DNA from: Paenibacillus agaridevorans
GTDB taxonomy: Bacteria; Bacillota; Bacilli; Paenibacillales; Paenibacillaceae
Reading direction: 5' to 3'
DNA length: 43,352 nt
Assembly (NCBI RefSeq): GCF_003112455.1
Contig: NZ_BDQX01000085.1
Coordinates: 1-43,352 of the forward strand
Shown here: piece by piece, positions 25,768-33,585 of the stretch
Layout of the letters: each line of letters starts with the position of its first letter
How positions within the stretch are numbered: the stretch's first letter is position 1
Program-made: the position numbers and the translations under genes
Notes under the pieces: model-generated
Told to the model about the DNA's origin: nothing
Database searches by the model: none
The model's input: the letters and a program-made list of their open reading frames with translations, nothing else

Positions 25768-26925
25768 TTATTCCCATGCTATTGTCTTAAAGGTATGTGT
25801 TTCTGATGAATGGGTCGCTTTTAAACACATTAAGGCGCTTAGGAGCCCATCTTTTAACGGGGTTCCCGACTTCTCCTCTCCTTTCATAACCTGGATAAAG
25901 TTATGGACAAGAATGGCATCACCACCCCCATGGGACATCTGCGAGGAGTCCAATTGATACGTTTCGACCCTAGGCGTGTTATGCATATAGACTTTGATAG
26001 CCTCCGTATAGAAATCAAATTCTAAAGTGCCCTTGTAGCCCAACAGTCTGGCTCCTCTTGCCTCTGCGCCTTTTCTGGCAAAAAAGTTCTGAGAATAGCT
26101 CACATGCATGCCGGTTTCATACTGAATGATCGCACTGCCGGAATCCTCATTGCCCGTGTCCGTGGCGAATGAGCACATCTCCCCCTGAATGTACATATCT
26201 GGCTCGGACTTGAAATGCTTAAGCACATAAGGGCTTTCCGGACAGCTCTTGTATTCCTCGCAGTCTTTGCAATATAACCCTGCAGGCTTAGTGCCCTTAA
26301 AAATCTGCTTGGATTTCATCGCGCAAATCGCGACCGGCTTAATGCCGAGCAGGTGGTTGATATAGTCAAAGTCGTGCGTAGACTTCTGAAGGAACAACCC
26401 TCCCGTTTCCTTCTCGTCTCTATACCAATCATGGAAGTAGACGCCGCCATAGGGCACATTATTGATCGCTTGCACATGCTCGATCGTTCCTAGCTTGCCT
26501 GAATCCACGATTTCTTTCGCCGTTCTAACAAGTGCCGTATTTCTTAATGGGAAGGAAACAATGACCTCGCTCGCAGAGCGTTCGGCGGATTCTTTGAGCG
26601 AAAGCAGATCAACCATCGTCGTGGCTACGGGCTTCTCCAGGTACAAGGGCAAATTACGAAGCAATACCTTCTTCGCCATTACCGTGTGCAGGGAGCATCT
26701 CGTTCCGATTAATACGCCATCCAGTTGCTCCTTGTCCAACATTTCATCCGCATCCGAATACATCGCAATGGCTGCAATGTCTCTCCCTTTTTCCGCAAGC
26801 TGTGCACCAACTTTACTCCAGTTGATATCCGTAATGGCTGCCAGTTTTACATCCTCGTTGGAAGCCAGCAAGTATTCCACGATGTTCTGAATTCTAAGAC
26901 CGTATCCAATGACACCTATACGCAT
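25768..26925 (-). CDS. Gfo/Idh/MocA family oxidoreductase with a cysteine cluster
   Basis: The 385-aa protein has an N-terminal Rossmann fold (MRIGVIGYGLRIQNI), the conserved EKP motif in LPLYLEKPVATT and the C-terminal alpha/beta domain with GGLFLQKSTHDFDYIN, where His and Asp are the usual catalytic positions. An inserted segment LYCKDCEEYKSCPES has three cysteines (C-x2-C-x5-C), and a further Cys occurs about 30 residues on (EMCSF), suggesting a bound metal. Family members oxidise or epimerise sugars and cyclitols, and a few (GH109) act as NAD-dependent glycosidases. The gene starts after AAGGAGA and is 18 bases upstream of the SLH enzyme. A hairpin at 26948-26985 separates it from the solute-binding protein. 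Confidence 0.9.
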   Translation of the reverse strand: MRIGVIGYGLRIQNIVEYLLASNEDVKLAAITDINWSKVGAQLAEKGRDIAAIAMYSDADEMLDKEQLDGVLIGTRCSLHTVMAKKVLLRNLPLYLEKPVATTMVDLLSLKESAERSASEVIVSFPLRNTALVRTAKEIVDSGKLGTIEHVQAINNVPYGGVYFHDWYRDEKETGGLFLQKSTHDFDYINHLLGIKPVAICAMKSKQIFKGTKPAGLYCKDCEEYKSCPESPYVLKHFKSEPDMYIQGEMCSFATDTGNEDSGSAIIQYETGMHVSYSQNFFARKGAEARGARLLGYKGTLEFDFYTEAIKVYMHNTPRVETYQLDSSQMSHGGGDAILVHNFIQVMKGEEKSGTPLKDGLLSALMCLKATHSSETHTFKTIAWE

Positions 26926-26947
26926 GATGATTCTCCTTCTTATAGAA

Positions 26948-26985
26948 AGGGGGATGCAGCATTATGATCTCGACTGCATCCCCTT
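26948..26985 (-). terminator. Hairpin between the solute-binding protein and oxidoreductase genes (attenuator or terminator)
   Basis: GGGGATGCAG (26950-26959) pairs with CTGCATCCCC (26974-26983), extended by two further pairs, with a 14-base loop. On the minus strand it is followed by CTTTCT rather than a solid T-run. It probably lowers downstream expression relative to the abundant binding protein. It could equally stabilise the upstream mRNA. Confidence 0.6.
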
Positions 26986-26989
26986 ACTC

Positions 26990-28627
26990 TTAGTTGATCC
27001 CTAGCTCTGCCGCTTTAGCGTTTACCTCGGTAATGGCTTCTTGAAGCCCCTTTGCATCATAACTCTTAACCGCATTCTGCCACATCGTAACCGCATCTTC
27101 TTTGCCCAGAATGACCTTGTACAGATCATCCATAGCCGTAGCCGTTAATCCGCCAATGGCGTCTTTGGCAGGAGTGGATAGCAGCAGCACATCAAAGTTA
27201 ATAGGGATGGGCGTACCCTCTGCTTTTAATTTGTTAAACGTATCGATTTGCAATTGCTCGTATGCGGCCATCGTAGGATTTGTATTTAACGTTTGTTTGC
27301 CGGAATAAATGAATCCTTGATTCCATGCTCCCAAATAGGAGATCACGTTAATAATCGGATATTTTTTAGCTAATGATTCATCTTGCGTGAGCAAGGAAAC
27401 CGCTTTGCCATTCTCCATCTTAAAATCTACGCCTTCAATCCCGTTTTTGACGAGCACGGCAAATTCCTCGGATGCCATATAATCGATCAGTTGCAAGGCG
27501 CGGTCGAATTTGGCATCATCCAGATCCGCTCTAAAGAACATTTCCGACCAGTATGGTGTTTCCGCAAAGGTATATTTTTTTCCATCTGCTGCCGGCCACA
27601 TGGACATAAGTCCGATACCTTCTGCCGCAGTCACTCCGGGATTCGCTTTCTCGAACTGATTCAGCAGATCAAGGCTGATACCGCCGCCATATACGGCGAA
27701 TGCCTGCCCATTCAAGAACTTATTCGGACCATCGCCAACCTTCTGAATTGCGAAATCCTTATCCAGAATTCCTTGCTCATATAAGGATCTAAGCTCCTGC
27801 ACGCCTTGATTCACCTTCGATGAGGCATAAGAAGGTATCCACCTGTTGTCTTCTTTCACCCAAGATTTAATATTGGCCATCTCAGGGTAGCTGCCCAGGA
27901 AGTGGGTAAGTAAAGTCTGATTGTTATTTACAGCCAAACCTACAGCGTTAGGATGCTTGGCCAATACGGCCTTGGTCATAGCCACAAATTCGTCGAAGCT
28001 CTTGGGATCGGATGTATATCCTGCCTCGGCAGCCCAATCCTTGCGATATCTAATGGGTCTGTCCAACACCCAATCATCTGAGTTATCATAGGTCAGCCTT
28101 GGAATCATGTAATATTTCCCGTCTAGTTTCAACGGCTGTACAGAAGGAAGTTCCAAGATCTTGGCCAGATTTGGGTATTTGCTCATATCCTCAGGAAGCG
28201 GTTTTATAATACCTTGCTCCGCCCACGTCACATAAAGACCGGGGTCATCCGTTACCAAATTATTGACGAACATGTCAGGCAACTGATTGGAAGTGGCCCA
28301 AATTTTATATTTCTCAGTCCAATCATCCCAGGTTACCTGAACCGGTTTAAGCGTCAAATTAAACTTTTCCTGCATGTTGTTGGCAATCGTGTCGTTTTTT
28401 GCGCCTGGATCGTCAAAGCCTTCTTGAATATTCCAGGTTGAAACGGTAAGCTCGATCTTTTCCGCATTGGGATCTGACGTGGGAGCTGCAGTTTCACCAG
28501 ACTCATTGTTGCTGGCTGTTGGGTCAGTTGATGCCGCTGGTTGGTTCCCGTTATTACTACAAGCTGAAACAACAAGCACTAGCAACAAGCTTAGCAATAC
28601 AGACGATTTAATAAGCTGCCTTTTCAT
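26990..28627 (-). CDS. LplA-type extracellular solute-binding lipoprotein
   Basis: The 545-aa protein has a lipoprotein signal (VLLSLLLVLVVSAC, lipid-modified Cys23) and a Ser/Thr/Asn-rich spacer to about residue 55. Family 1 solute-binding folds follow, with LTVSTWNIQEGFDDPGAK at the start of the mature domain. The length of about 500 or more fits the LplA/YtcQ type that works with LplB/LplC permeases for complex oligosaccharides in Paenibacillus. It is anchored to the outer face of the membrane. It starts after AAGGGAGGATCCACA and follows the second permease by 56 bases. Order permease-permease-binding protein. A strong hairpin lies after its stop. Confidence 0.93.
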   Translation of the reverse strand: MKRQLIKSSVLLSLLLVLVVSACSNNGNQPAASTDPTASNNESGETAAPTSDPNAEKIELTVSTWNIQEGFDDPGAKNDTIANNMQEKFNLTLKPVQVTWDDWTEKYKIWATSNQLPDMFVNNLVTDDPGLYVTWAEQGIIKPLPEDMSKYPNLAKILELPSVQPLKLDGKYYMIPRLTYDNSDDWVLDRPIRYRKDWAAEAGYTSDPKSFDEFVAMTKAVLAKHPNAVGLAVNNNQTLLTHFLGSYPEMANIKSWVKEDNRWIPSYASSKVNQGVQELRSLYEQGILDKDFAIQKVGDGPNKFLNGQAFAVYGGGISLDLLNQFEKANPGVTAAEGIGLMSMWPAADGKKYTFAETPYWSEMFFRADLDDAKFDRALQLIDYMASEEFAVLVKNGIEGVDFKMENGKAVSLLTQDESLAKKYPIINVISYLGAWNQGFIYSGKQTLNTNPTMAAYEQLQIDTFNKLKAEGTPIPINFDVLLLSTPAKDAIGGLTATAMDDLYKVILGKEDAVTMWQNAVKSYDAKGLQEAITEVNAKAAELGIN

Positions 28628-28683
28628 TGTGGATCCTCCCTTTTTTTTCTTATAATCCTGTATAATAATAGCTTTCGCTAGTA

Positions 28684-29559
28684 TTAACCTTTGATAGAAC
28701 CGATCATGATGCCAGAGGCGAAGTACTTCTGGATAAATGGATACACCACGATAATAGGTACGGCAGAGATAATGATCATCGCGGATTTAACAGAGTCGCC
28801 ATAGATATTTTTAATACCTGCCGCAAGCTGTGCTCCGGCCGTATTATTAAGGATTTGATTGACATTGGCAATCGCATTTCTTAACACAAGCTGAAGGGGA
28901 TACAGCTTCGAATCATTGAGGAACAGCATAGGCAGCCACCACTCATTCCAGCGTTCAACTGCGTAGAACAACATCATTGTAAAAATAATGGGCAATGACA
29001 CCGGGACCACAATTCGCATTAAAATCAAGATGTCATTCGCGCCGTCCATCTTGGCGGACTCTTCCAGCTCAGGCGAGATGCCATTAAAAAAGTTTTTCAT
29101 AAGAATTAGGTTAAAAGCGTTAACAGCTACGGGAAGAATCATGACTAGCAAATTATTTTGCATGTGAAGCTTTTGAAGAAGCAAATACGTAGGGATTAGT
29201 CCGCCTGAGAAAAACATCGTAACAATGATCGCATTAAAGACAAAGTTTCTCCCTGGCAATGTTTTTTTGGATAATGCATAGGCCCCTGTCGTCGTAACGA
29301 TCAAGCTCACCGCAGTTCCCAGTACCGTTACAATGACCGATATAAACAGCCCTCTCGTCACTTTGCCTTCCATAAACAAGTACTTATAAGAAGAAAGATC
29401 AAACTGCTTCGGCAATAGAAATACCTTGCCGCCTCCAAAATCGCTAATGGTGGAAAAGGATAACATAAGCGTCTGGTAAAAAGGAAATAAAGCAAGAACA
29501 GCGCCGAGTCCGAGGAATAGGGTAATGGATACATCAATGACACTAAATCTGCGCTTCAC
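28684..29559 (-). CDS. LplC/YtcP-type carbohydrate ABC permease (second subunit)
   Basis: This 291-aa membrane protein has about six TM segments, the first being TLFLGLGAVLALFPFYQTLML. The ABC permease EAA loop appears as LEESAKMDGANDILILMRIVVPVSLPI, the contact site for the ATPase. The ending FASGIMIGSIKG is typical of LplC/YtcP proteins. The start is GTG, immediately after the TAG of the first permease and with GAGGAGGG inside the end of that gene, so translation is coupled. It forms the membrane channel with LplB. No ATP-binding subunit is encoded in this window, as is common where a shared MsmX-type ATPase is used. Confidence 0.93.
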   Translation of the reverse strand: MKRRFSVIDVSITLFLGLGAVLALFPFYQTLMLSFSTISDFGGGKVFLLPKQFDLSSYKYLFMEGKVTRGLFISVIVTVLGTAVSLIVTTTGAYALSKKTLPGRNFVFNAIIVTMFFSGGLIPTYLLLQKLHMQNNLLVMILPVAVNAFNLILMKNFFNGISPELEESAKMDGANDILILMRIVVPVSLPIIFTMMLFYAVERWNEWWLPMLFLNDSKLYPLQLVLRNAIANVNQILNNTAGAQLAAGIKNIYGDSVKSAMIIISAVPIIVVYPFIQKYFASGIMIGSIKG

Positions 29560-30519
29560 CTACAATCCCTCCTCTTTCCAAACGACCTTGACGATATAAT
29601 TAGCTCCAAACAAAAAGGCAAAATTTATGACTGACTTCAACACTCCCACCGTCGTTGAAAATCCGAATCCGGTCGAATCCAGGAAGGCGCTTCGATAAAC
29701 AAAGGTATCTATAATATCCACATGGCTATAAACGATAGGGTTATAGAGATTAAAGATCTGATCGAATCCGCCGTTCATTAGATTCCCCACGGCCAGGATG
29801 AGCAGGATCGCCGCTGTCGTCTTTACAACCGGCCACGTAATCGCCTTCATCTGCTGGAACCTGTTCGCGCCGTCTATGGAGGCTGCCTCATACAGCTCGG
29901 GGTTTATACTAGCGATTGTCGCCAAATACAAAATGGATGACCACCCGGCCTCCTTCCATATACTTGAGAGGAATATCATCGCTGTAAAGCTGTTAGGATC
30001 GGTTAATACTGATTTTTTCTCCAATCCAAATGTAACAAGGAGTTGATTCCATAAACCTTGATCACTGAAGATACCGATAATAATACCGCTTAAGACAACC
30101 CAGCTTATGAAATGCGGAAAAGTAAACACGGTTTGGAAAATCCGTTTCAGCTTGCTTTTGGATATTTCATTCAGCAACAAGGCCAGAATAATGGGAACCG
30201 GGAATTCGATGACCAGTCGACCCAAACTGATTAAGACCGTGTTTCGGAAAGCTCCAATAAAATCGGGATTGCCCAGAACGGCCCTGAAATTCTCGAAGTT
30301 GTTCCAGGGACTGCCCATAATCCCTTTGGCGTAATTAAAATCCTTAAAGGCAAGAACGACACCGTACATAGGAGCATAAGCAAATACAGCAAAGTAGATC
30401 ACAACAGGGGTCAGAAGAATATAGAAGTACTTATGTCTAATAATCTCCTTCAGCAATCGATTTTTCGGATTTCGCAGTACGCCGCTGCTTCGGTCCATCA
30501 TTTGTATAAGTTTTGCCAA
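29560..30519 (-). CDS. LplB-type carbohydrate ABC permease (first subunit)
   Basis: The protein is an LplB/YteP-type permease with a first TM segment FYILLTPVVIYFAVFAYAPMYGVVLAF. The family mark FKDFNYAKGIMGSPWNNFENFR and the EAA loop ELYEAASIDGANRFQQMKAITWP are present. The open frame extends to a TTG at 30618, but that start lacks a ribosome binding site and would lie upstream of the likely -10 at 30561-30566. TTG at 30519 has GGTGA 7 bases upstream and gives 319 aa, close to the family length; ATG at 30501 is also possible. It is the first gene of the transporter operon, downstream of the direct-repeat operator at 30668-30702. Confidence 0.85.
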   Translation of the reverse strand: MAKLIQMMDRSSGVLRNPKNRLLKEIIRHKYFYILLTPVVIYFAVFAYAPMYGVVLAFKDFNYAKGIMGSPWNNFENFRAVLGNPDFIGAFRNTVLISLGRLVIEFPVPIILALLLNEISKSKLKRIFQTVFTFPHFISWVVLSGIIIGIFSDQGLWNQLLVTFGLEKKSVLTDPNSFTAMIFLSSIWKEAGWSSILYLATIASINPELYEAASIDGANRFQQMKAITWPVVKTTAAILLILAVGNLMNGGFDQIFNLYNPIVYSHVDIIDTFVYRSAFLDSTGFGFSTTVGVLKSVINFAFLFGANYIVKVVWKEEGL

Positions 30520-30560
30520 TAGAAATTCACCACGCTTGCTTTTATTTTGTCTGTAACCAA

Positions 30561-30581
30561 AGTATAAATAAAACGCTTCCA
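30561..30581 (-). promoter_or_regulatory. Putative -10 and overlapping cre-like site of the transporter operon
   Basis: Minus-strand TATACT (30561-30566) is preceded by TGGAAGCGTTTTAT (30568-30581). The latter agrees with the CcpA consensus TGWAANCGNTNWCA in 11 of 14 positions. No good -35 lies 16-18 bases upstream, as expected for an activator-dependent promoter. CcpA binding here would block the polymerase (inference). Confidence 0.35.
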
Positions 30582-30667
30582 TTCGAACATGAACGCTGCT
30601 TAGAGCTTGCATGAACAAATCATCTGTATTTCATGCCTCGCTCTTTGATCTGTCATCACAGCTAATG

Positions 30668-30702
30668 ATTGTCCATGTTGGAACGAACAATTGTCTATCT
30701 CA
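30668..30702 (-). promoter_or_regulatory. Candidate AraC-type operator upstream of the transporter operon
   Basis: ATTGTCCATGTTGGAAC (30668-30684) is followed 22 bases on by ATTGTCTATCTCAG (from 30690), a direct repeat of the half-site ATTGTCYATST. It lies about 100 bases upstream of the -10-like TATACT. The first copy matches the site at 33548-33564 in 14 of 17 positions. Confidence 0.45.
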
Positions 30703-30737
30703 GAATCGAAAGCGAAGATAGCCGCAAATAAAGCAAA

Positions 30738-30768
30738 GGTCCCCTCCTCCAAGAGAGGAAGGGACACC
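30738..30768 (-). terminator. Terminator of the six-hairpin glycosidase gene
   Basis: A GTCCCCTCCTC arm pairs with GAGGAAGGGAC with one A-C mismatch (G-U on the minus-strand transcript), extended by GG/CC at the base. It is followed on the minus strand by TTTGCTTTA. It lies 10 bases after the stop at 30779. Confidence 0.7.
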
Positions 30769-30778
30769 TGAATGGACA

Positions 30779-33400
30779 CTAGAATTCAAGTATAACCTGT
30801 GTAATCGAACTCGATACCGCAATGACAACCGATTCCCTGTCCGGATTATAGCTGCCGTTGCTCGCACGCCATGCCTGTTTCCCTTGCGGATGCGGCAAAC
30901 GTATTTCAACCGTTTCAGGGAGTCGATCGGAATAAAACTCAATCGTAGCCGTCATACTGCCGTTTTGGATATTGGATTCAATCACCATGGAGAATGGACC
31001 AAAATAACTGGCAGCTCGATGCAGAGAAATCGTCTTCCCATGCTCCATCCATGCCCTCGGAATACCCGGAAGCAGCTTTAAGGTCTGCCCTTCCTCCATA
31101 TAGAGCATCCACCGGCACTGCATAAGAAACCATCCTTCTTCGTGAGTCTTATGCGGACTCGCATGCCAAAAGTGCTCCCAGAAAGTATAGATTTCCCGAT
31201 CAGCCAAACTAGCCAAGCCATTATAAAATGTCTTGAGAAACGCCTTCGTCTCTCCACGCTTAAGATGGATCCATGGGTGAATGCTATAATAAGGCTGACT
31301 TAATGCCACATTGCGTAAACAAAATAATTCATTATGGAACTGCAATAGAAATGACGTCTCCTGTTCATCGGGCTCAAGCACTTCCTGAATGACCAAATAT
31401 AACGGTCCTAGCAAGGAGTCTCGGGCAGCAATAGATCCATGCGTGCCCCAGCTCCCTCCGTCTGCATACAACGCCAGCGGTCCCGTATACTCCGCCCAAG
31501 GCGGACATGTCGGGATCCAGCTCCCATCGCCAAGCGGAATAACCGGCGATCGAGCTATGGCCTCCTTCAGCGATACACGGATGTCCTGCTTCATTGCATC
31601 GGCATCCTCAAGAATTTGCTCAGACAGCGCCTTATCGCTCAATAACAGCATCTCGGCTAAACGCTTTAAGCCTACAAAAGCAAAGCCATTAAGCATATAA
31701 GAACGGAAGTGATCCTCGGGATCCGCTGTTTTCCCTTCCAGCATCCCATAGCCCCTTCCCCTCAGCTCCTCGCGCAGATTCCGATTACGCCAATCCATCA
31801 GGAAATGATAAGCTTTGATGAGCTTCGGCTTTATTTTATCCACCCATGCTTCATCCCTGGTATAGCGGTAATGCTCGCCCATACTCCAAAGTGCAGCACC
31901 AGTCTCCAGCATATAGCCTCCAAAATTTTGAATGAAACCACTTTCGTGCTGCTTATCCAGAAAAAATTGAAGCGCCCGTTCCGCATTCGTATGTGCCCCA
32001 ACGGAATCGAAATATTGAATGATAGGAGAGCTTTCGGACCCTATTCCCGTATATACACCAATCATCGGCACTAAGGGCCCCTCCGGCTCCAATCCATAGC
32101 TAATCAGATCCAGATGCATAAATCCCGCCTGCATCATCTCTTGAATCCGCCGCTCCGGGAGCTTAATCTCCATCGTATTCTGCAGCTTGGCTGCCCAGAA
32201 ATCGACACATTCCCGATGTTTTATCGTAAAGTCCTGTAATCCAAGCTGCTTGGCCCGGCTGCGACTAATGGGCTGATGCGGGATATAAAATTCGTAGACC
32301 GCCGATTCGCCTGGACTTAGCAATATGGCCACTTCCTCCTGCGGCATCGGACGGCCATTGATCTTGGATACAACAAATACACGGTCAGAGCTAAACATGC
32401 CAAGCCCAGCCTCGCCATCAAACGTTCGCTCGATATTAACCACAAATGGATTTTTGAACCACGCATACCTTGGAACGCGTGCCTGATTCGTTGCAACGGT
32501 CCTCGAATAATAGACAGCCTCCTCTTCCGAAGGCGGCTCTAATTCTATAAGCCCTTCATATTCCGCACGCTGCTCCGGCGTAAACATATATCCAACACCA
32601 TACTGATCTGCCTTTAAATACGGAGTCCCCTTAAGGGTCGACACCGATAATGGGCTTCTCTCAAAGGAAACGAATGCTGTATTCTCATAGCGGATGTCTT
32701 GATCTTGTATGACAGCCTCAACGATCGGAAAAATGCCATTATGGAGTCTGCGAGTCAACCGATGCTCGCAACCCAAGCCTCTCCCCAATAAGTAGCTATA
32801 TTGAACGCCTGTCCCGCTGGTCTCCTCCAGATACACCCGCTCACCCGCATTTCGCGGCCGGATGTTATCCCACATACGATCGATGTCGCTTTCGCCGCCC
32901 CCCCGATAATCCGACTCGAAAATACGTATATCTCTAGACAATCCCAGCCATACGGGAGTCATTAGGGGGCGAGTGGCATTCGCCGCCGTTTCGTAGCTCT
33001 CTTCTGGCTCGTCCTCCAGCCGTTCAAGATTCGTCTGCATCCCCTGGTTATGGACAGTCTTGACGATTTGTTCATAATCGCTAGCGTTCTCGGATACCGT
33101 AATGATGACTTCGTATTCCTTTATATAGATTGGATAGGCTTTAGTCACGTCTCTCAAGTAAAAGCTAAAGGCATGCTGATCCGTCCTGATCGATAGGATG
33201 GTCGAGTGGGCGCCCAACTGAATACTCTCATTGCTGACTTGCAGCTCTAGTCTACTCGCGACATCCATTTGAAAGGTTTGATTAATAGAATCATAAGTGC
33301 CTTGGCCGTAAATGAAACGTCCACTCTCAATGTCCCCATGTGTAACCGTAATTGAACCATTGCGCACCTTGTCTTTCCACAGAATTGCAACTCCCTTCAA
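30779..33400 (-). CDS. Six-hairpin ((alpha/alpha)6) glycosidase-like protein, cytoplasmic
   Basis: The start is TTG at 33400: GGAGGTG ends 6 bases before it, giving 873 aa. The open frame continues eight codons further upstream without a start signal. The N-terminal part (about 1-400) is beta-rich. From about 430 on, helix-rich text of (alpha/alpha)6-barrel type appears: MMQAGFMHLDLISYGLEPEG, HESGFIQNFGGYMLETGAALWSMGEHYRY, DGSWIPTCPPWAEYTG and FWEHFWHASPHKTHEEGWF. A short C-terminal beta domain closes it. The fold recalls GH78/GH127-type rhamnosidases and related families, but I cannot assign one. No signal peptide, so it would act on imported oligosaccharides. It has its own operator-like region upstream and terminator downstream. 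Confidence 0.7.
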   Translation of the reverse strand: MKGVAILWKDKVRNGSITVTHGDIESGRFIYGQGTYDSINQTFQMDVASRLELQVSNESIQLGAHSTILSIRTDQHAFSFYLRDVTKAYPIYIKEYEVIITVSENASDYEQIVKTVHNQGMQTNLERLEDEPEESYETAANATRPLMTPVWLGLSRDIRIFESDYRGGGESDIDRMWDNIRPRNAGERVYLEETSGTGVQYSYLLGRGLGCEHRLTRRLHNGIFPIVEAVIQDQDIRYENTAFVSFERSPLSVSTLKGTPYLKADQYGVGYMFTPEQRAEYEGLIELEPPSEEEAVYYSRTVATNQARVPRYAWFKNPFVVNIERTFDGEAGLGMFSSDRVFVVSKINGRPMPQEEVAILLSPGESAVYEFYIPHQPISRSRAKQLGLQDFTIKHRECVDFWAAKLQNTMEIKLPERRIQEMMQAGFMHLDLISYGLEPEGPLVPMIGVYTGIGSESSPIIQYFDSVGAHTNAERALQFFLDKQHESGFIQNFGGYMLETGAALWSMGEHYRYTRDEAWVDKIKPKLIKAYHFLMDWRNRNLREELRGRGYGMLEGKTADPEDHFRSYMLNGFAFVGLKRLAEMLLLSDKALSEQILEDADAMKQDIRVSLKEAIARSPVIPLGDGSWIPTCPPWAEYTGPLALYADGGSWGTHGSIAARDSLLGPLYLVIQEVLEPDEQETSFLLQFHNELFCLRNVALSQPYYSIHPWIHLKRGETKAFLKTFYNGLASLADREIYTFWEHFWHASPHKTHEEGWFLMQCRWMLYMEEGQTLKLLPGIPRAWMEHGKTISLHRAASYFGPFSMVIESNIQNGSMTATIEFYSDRLPETVEIRLPHPQGKQAWRASNGSYNPDRESVVIAVSSSITQVILEF

Positions 33401-33451
33401 CGGAAGCACCTCCAAGAATATCAATTAAGCAATAAGTTCATTGTAGTTACA

Positions 33452-33464
33452 TTGTTTAAAACAA
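33452..33464. promoter_or_regulatory. Palindrome upstream of the six-hairpin glycosidase gene
   Basis: TTGTTTAAAACAA is a perfect inverted repeat (TTGTTT and AAACAA around one base), about 50 bases before the TTG start. It may be an operator or part of the core promoter. No regulator can be assigned. Confidence 0.35.
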
Positions 33465-33547
33465 GACATAGACGCCAATTAGACGGCACATGCACATTAC
33501 TTATCAATCCTATGTTCGAATGAGCCTCATCCGCAATCCAACTAACA

Positions 33548-33580
33548 ATTGTCCATGTAGATACAAGAGCACTCCATCTT
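33548..33580 (-). promoter_or_regulatory. Candidate AraC-type operator upstream of the six-hairpin glycosidase gene
   Basis: ATTGTCCATGTAGATAC (33548-33564) is followed by ACTCCATCTT, with TCCAT cores 21 bases apart (33552/53 and 33573). It lies about 150 bases upstream of the start codon at 33400, in the same orientation as at the transporter and fucosidase operons. It is also just downstream of the LysR gene stop. Confidence 0.45.
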
Positions 33581-33585
33581 AAAGA

